From JACVRX01 sp035697245 (GTDB lineage Bacteria > Actinomycetota > Actinomycetes > Jiangellales > Jiangellaceae): a stretch of 5,458 nt of DNA. The stretch covers positions 1 to 5,458 of the forward strand of contig DASSDH010000104.1 in the NCBI GenBank assembly GCA_035697245.1, read 5' to 3'. A model generated the notes under the pieces. It was not told where the DNA came from. It searched no databases and worked only from the letters and a program-made list of their open reading frames with translations. Both the position numbers and the translations under genes were made by a program. Below are positions 5,342 through 5,458 of the stretch, piece after piece; the first letter of the stretch is position 1, and the number at the start of each line of letters is the position of its first letter.

Positions 5342-5458
5342 TCACGTGGTGGGGCGGGCGGCGCGGCGTTTGCGGATGGGGCCGGGGTGGTCACGGGCGA
5401 TGCTGCGGATCAGGTCGTTGCCTGACCACACCTCGAGGAGGCGGTCCCGGACGTGGAT
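5342..5458 (-). CDS. C-terminal fragment of a transposase (IS481-like), 5' end outside the window
   Basis: On the minus strand the frame entering from base 5458 gives 38 residues and stops with TGA at 5342-5344. It reads IHVRDRLLEVWSGNDLIRSI, then ARDHPGPIRKRRAARPTT. The pattern strand - E-V-W-x-G-x-x-L-I-R/K - basic, Arg-rich tail resembles the small beta-rich C-terminal tail after the DDE integrase core in IS481/IS3-type transposases, and its position next to repeat-containing DNA fits an insertion-sequence end. The catalytic core is not in the window, so activity and exact family cannot be judged. Chance coding is possible but unlikely given the coherent residues and matching context. Confidence 0.55.
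   Translation of the reverse strand: MHVRDRLLEVWSGNDLIRSIARDHPGPIRKRRAARPTT

Larger units (their letters stand above)
5288..5458 (-). mobile_element. Terminal part of an insertion sequence, probably IS481-like, extending beyond the window
   Basis: The element is called from three things: the 3' end of a leftward transposase-like frame (stop at 5342), a non-coding tail of about 54 bp, and a plausible tip TGTCAA at 5288-5293. TGTCAA is mirrored by TTGACA at 5333-5338, and two 19-bp near-repeats lie between. Elements of this class commonly begin with TGT and place the transposase stop close to the end. The exact boundary and any target-site duplication cannot be confirmed because the other end is outside the window. 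Confidence 0.5.

Noticed and set aside
5233..5438. The 11-bp sequence ACACCTCGAGG occurring at 5233-5243 and again at 5428-5438
   Set aside because: It is short, built on the GC-rich palindrome CCTCGAGG, and one copy is inside the transposase coding sequence. Chance recurrence is the simplest explanation.
1..5458. CRISPR array, tRNA/rRNA, toxin-antitoxin or phage-defence genes
   Set aside because: I saw no regularly spaced repeats, no tRNA-like cloverleaf and no protein with nuclease, helicase or toxin motifs on either strand.

Overview
The window is high-GC DNA with tightly packed genes, GTG starts and 4-bp gene overlaps. Together with the style of the membrane protein and of the insertion-sequence remnant, this points to an actinobacterium (Mycobacterium/Rhodococcus/Pseudonocardia-like). 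This is an impression from the sequence; genus and species cannot be fixed.

Layout, left to right. Bases 1-738 (+) hold the 3' part of a YihY/BrkB-family membrane protein that begins before the window. It ends 22 bp from the stop of a leftward operon and looks like unrelated chromosomal background. The operon, read right to left on the minus strand, is: (1) a 448-residue protein made of two fused RraA-like aldolase domains (4252-2906); (2) a single-domain RraA-like protein of a different subtype (2909-2250); (3) an alpha/beta hydrolase (2208-1393); (4) a LysE-family exporter (1396-761). Genes 1/2 overlap by GTGA and genes 3/4 by ATGA, so the four are very probably co-transcribed and partly translationally coupled. 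A LysR-family regulator (4336-5229, +) is divergent from the operon across a control region of about 80 bp.

At the right edge (from about 5288) the sequence changes to the end of an insertion sequence. It has two near-identical 19-bp subterminal repeats followed by the C-terminal 38 codons of a leftward, probably IS481-type, transposase that runs off the window.

Working model (inference): the LysR protein senses a small acidic or aromatic-derived metabolite and switches on a small-molecule module. The hydrolase would cleave an ester or C-C bond, the three RraA domains would carry out retro-aldol or decarboxylation chemistry on oxo-acids, and the LysE protein would export a product or excess intermediate. 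The substrate cannot be read from the sequence. The most unusual element is the tandem RraA fusion next to a third, different RraA domain, with different active-site signatures in all three. I see no tRNA, rRNA, CRISPR array, riboswitch or convincing rho-independent terminator. No stretch over 300 bases lacks a gene; the longest non-coding piece is 5230-5341.
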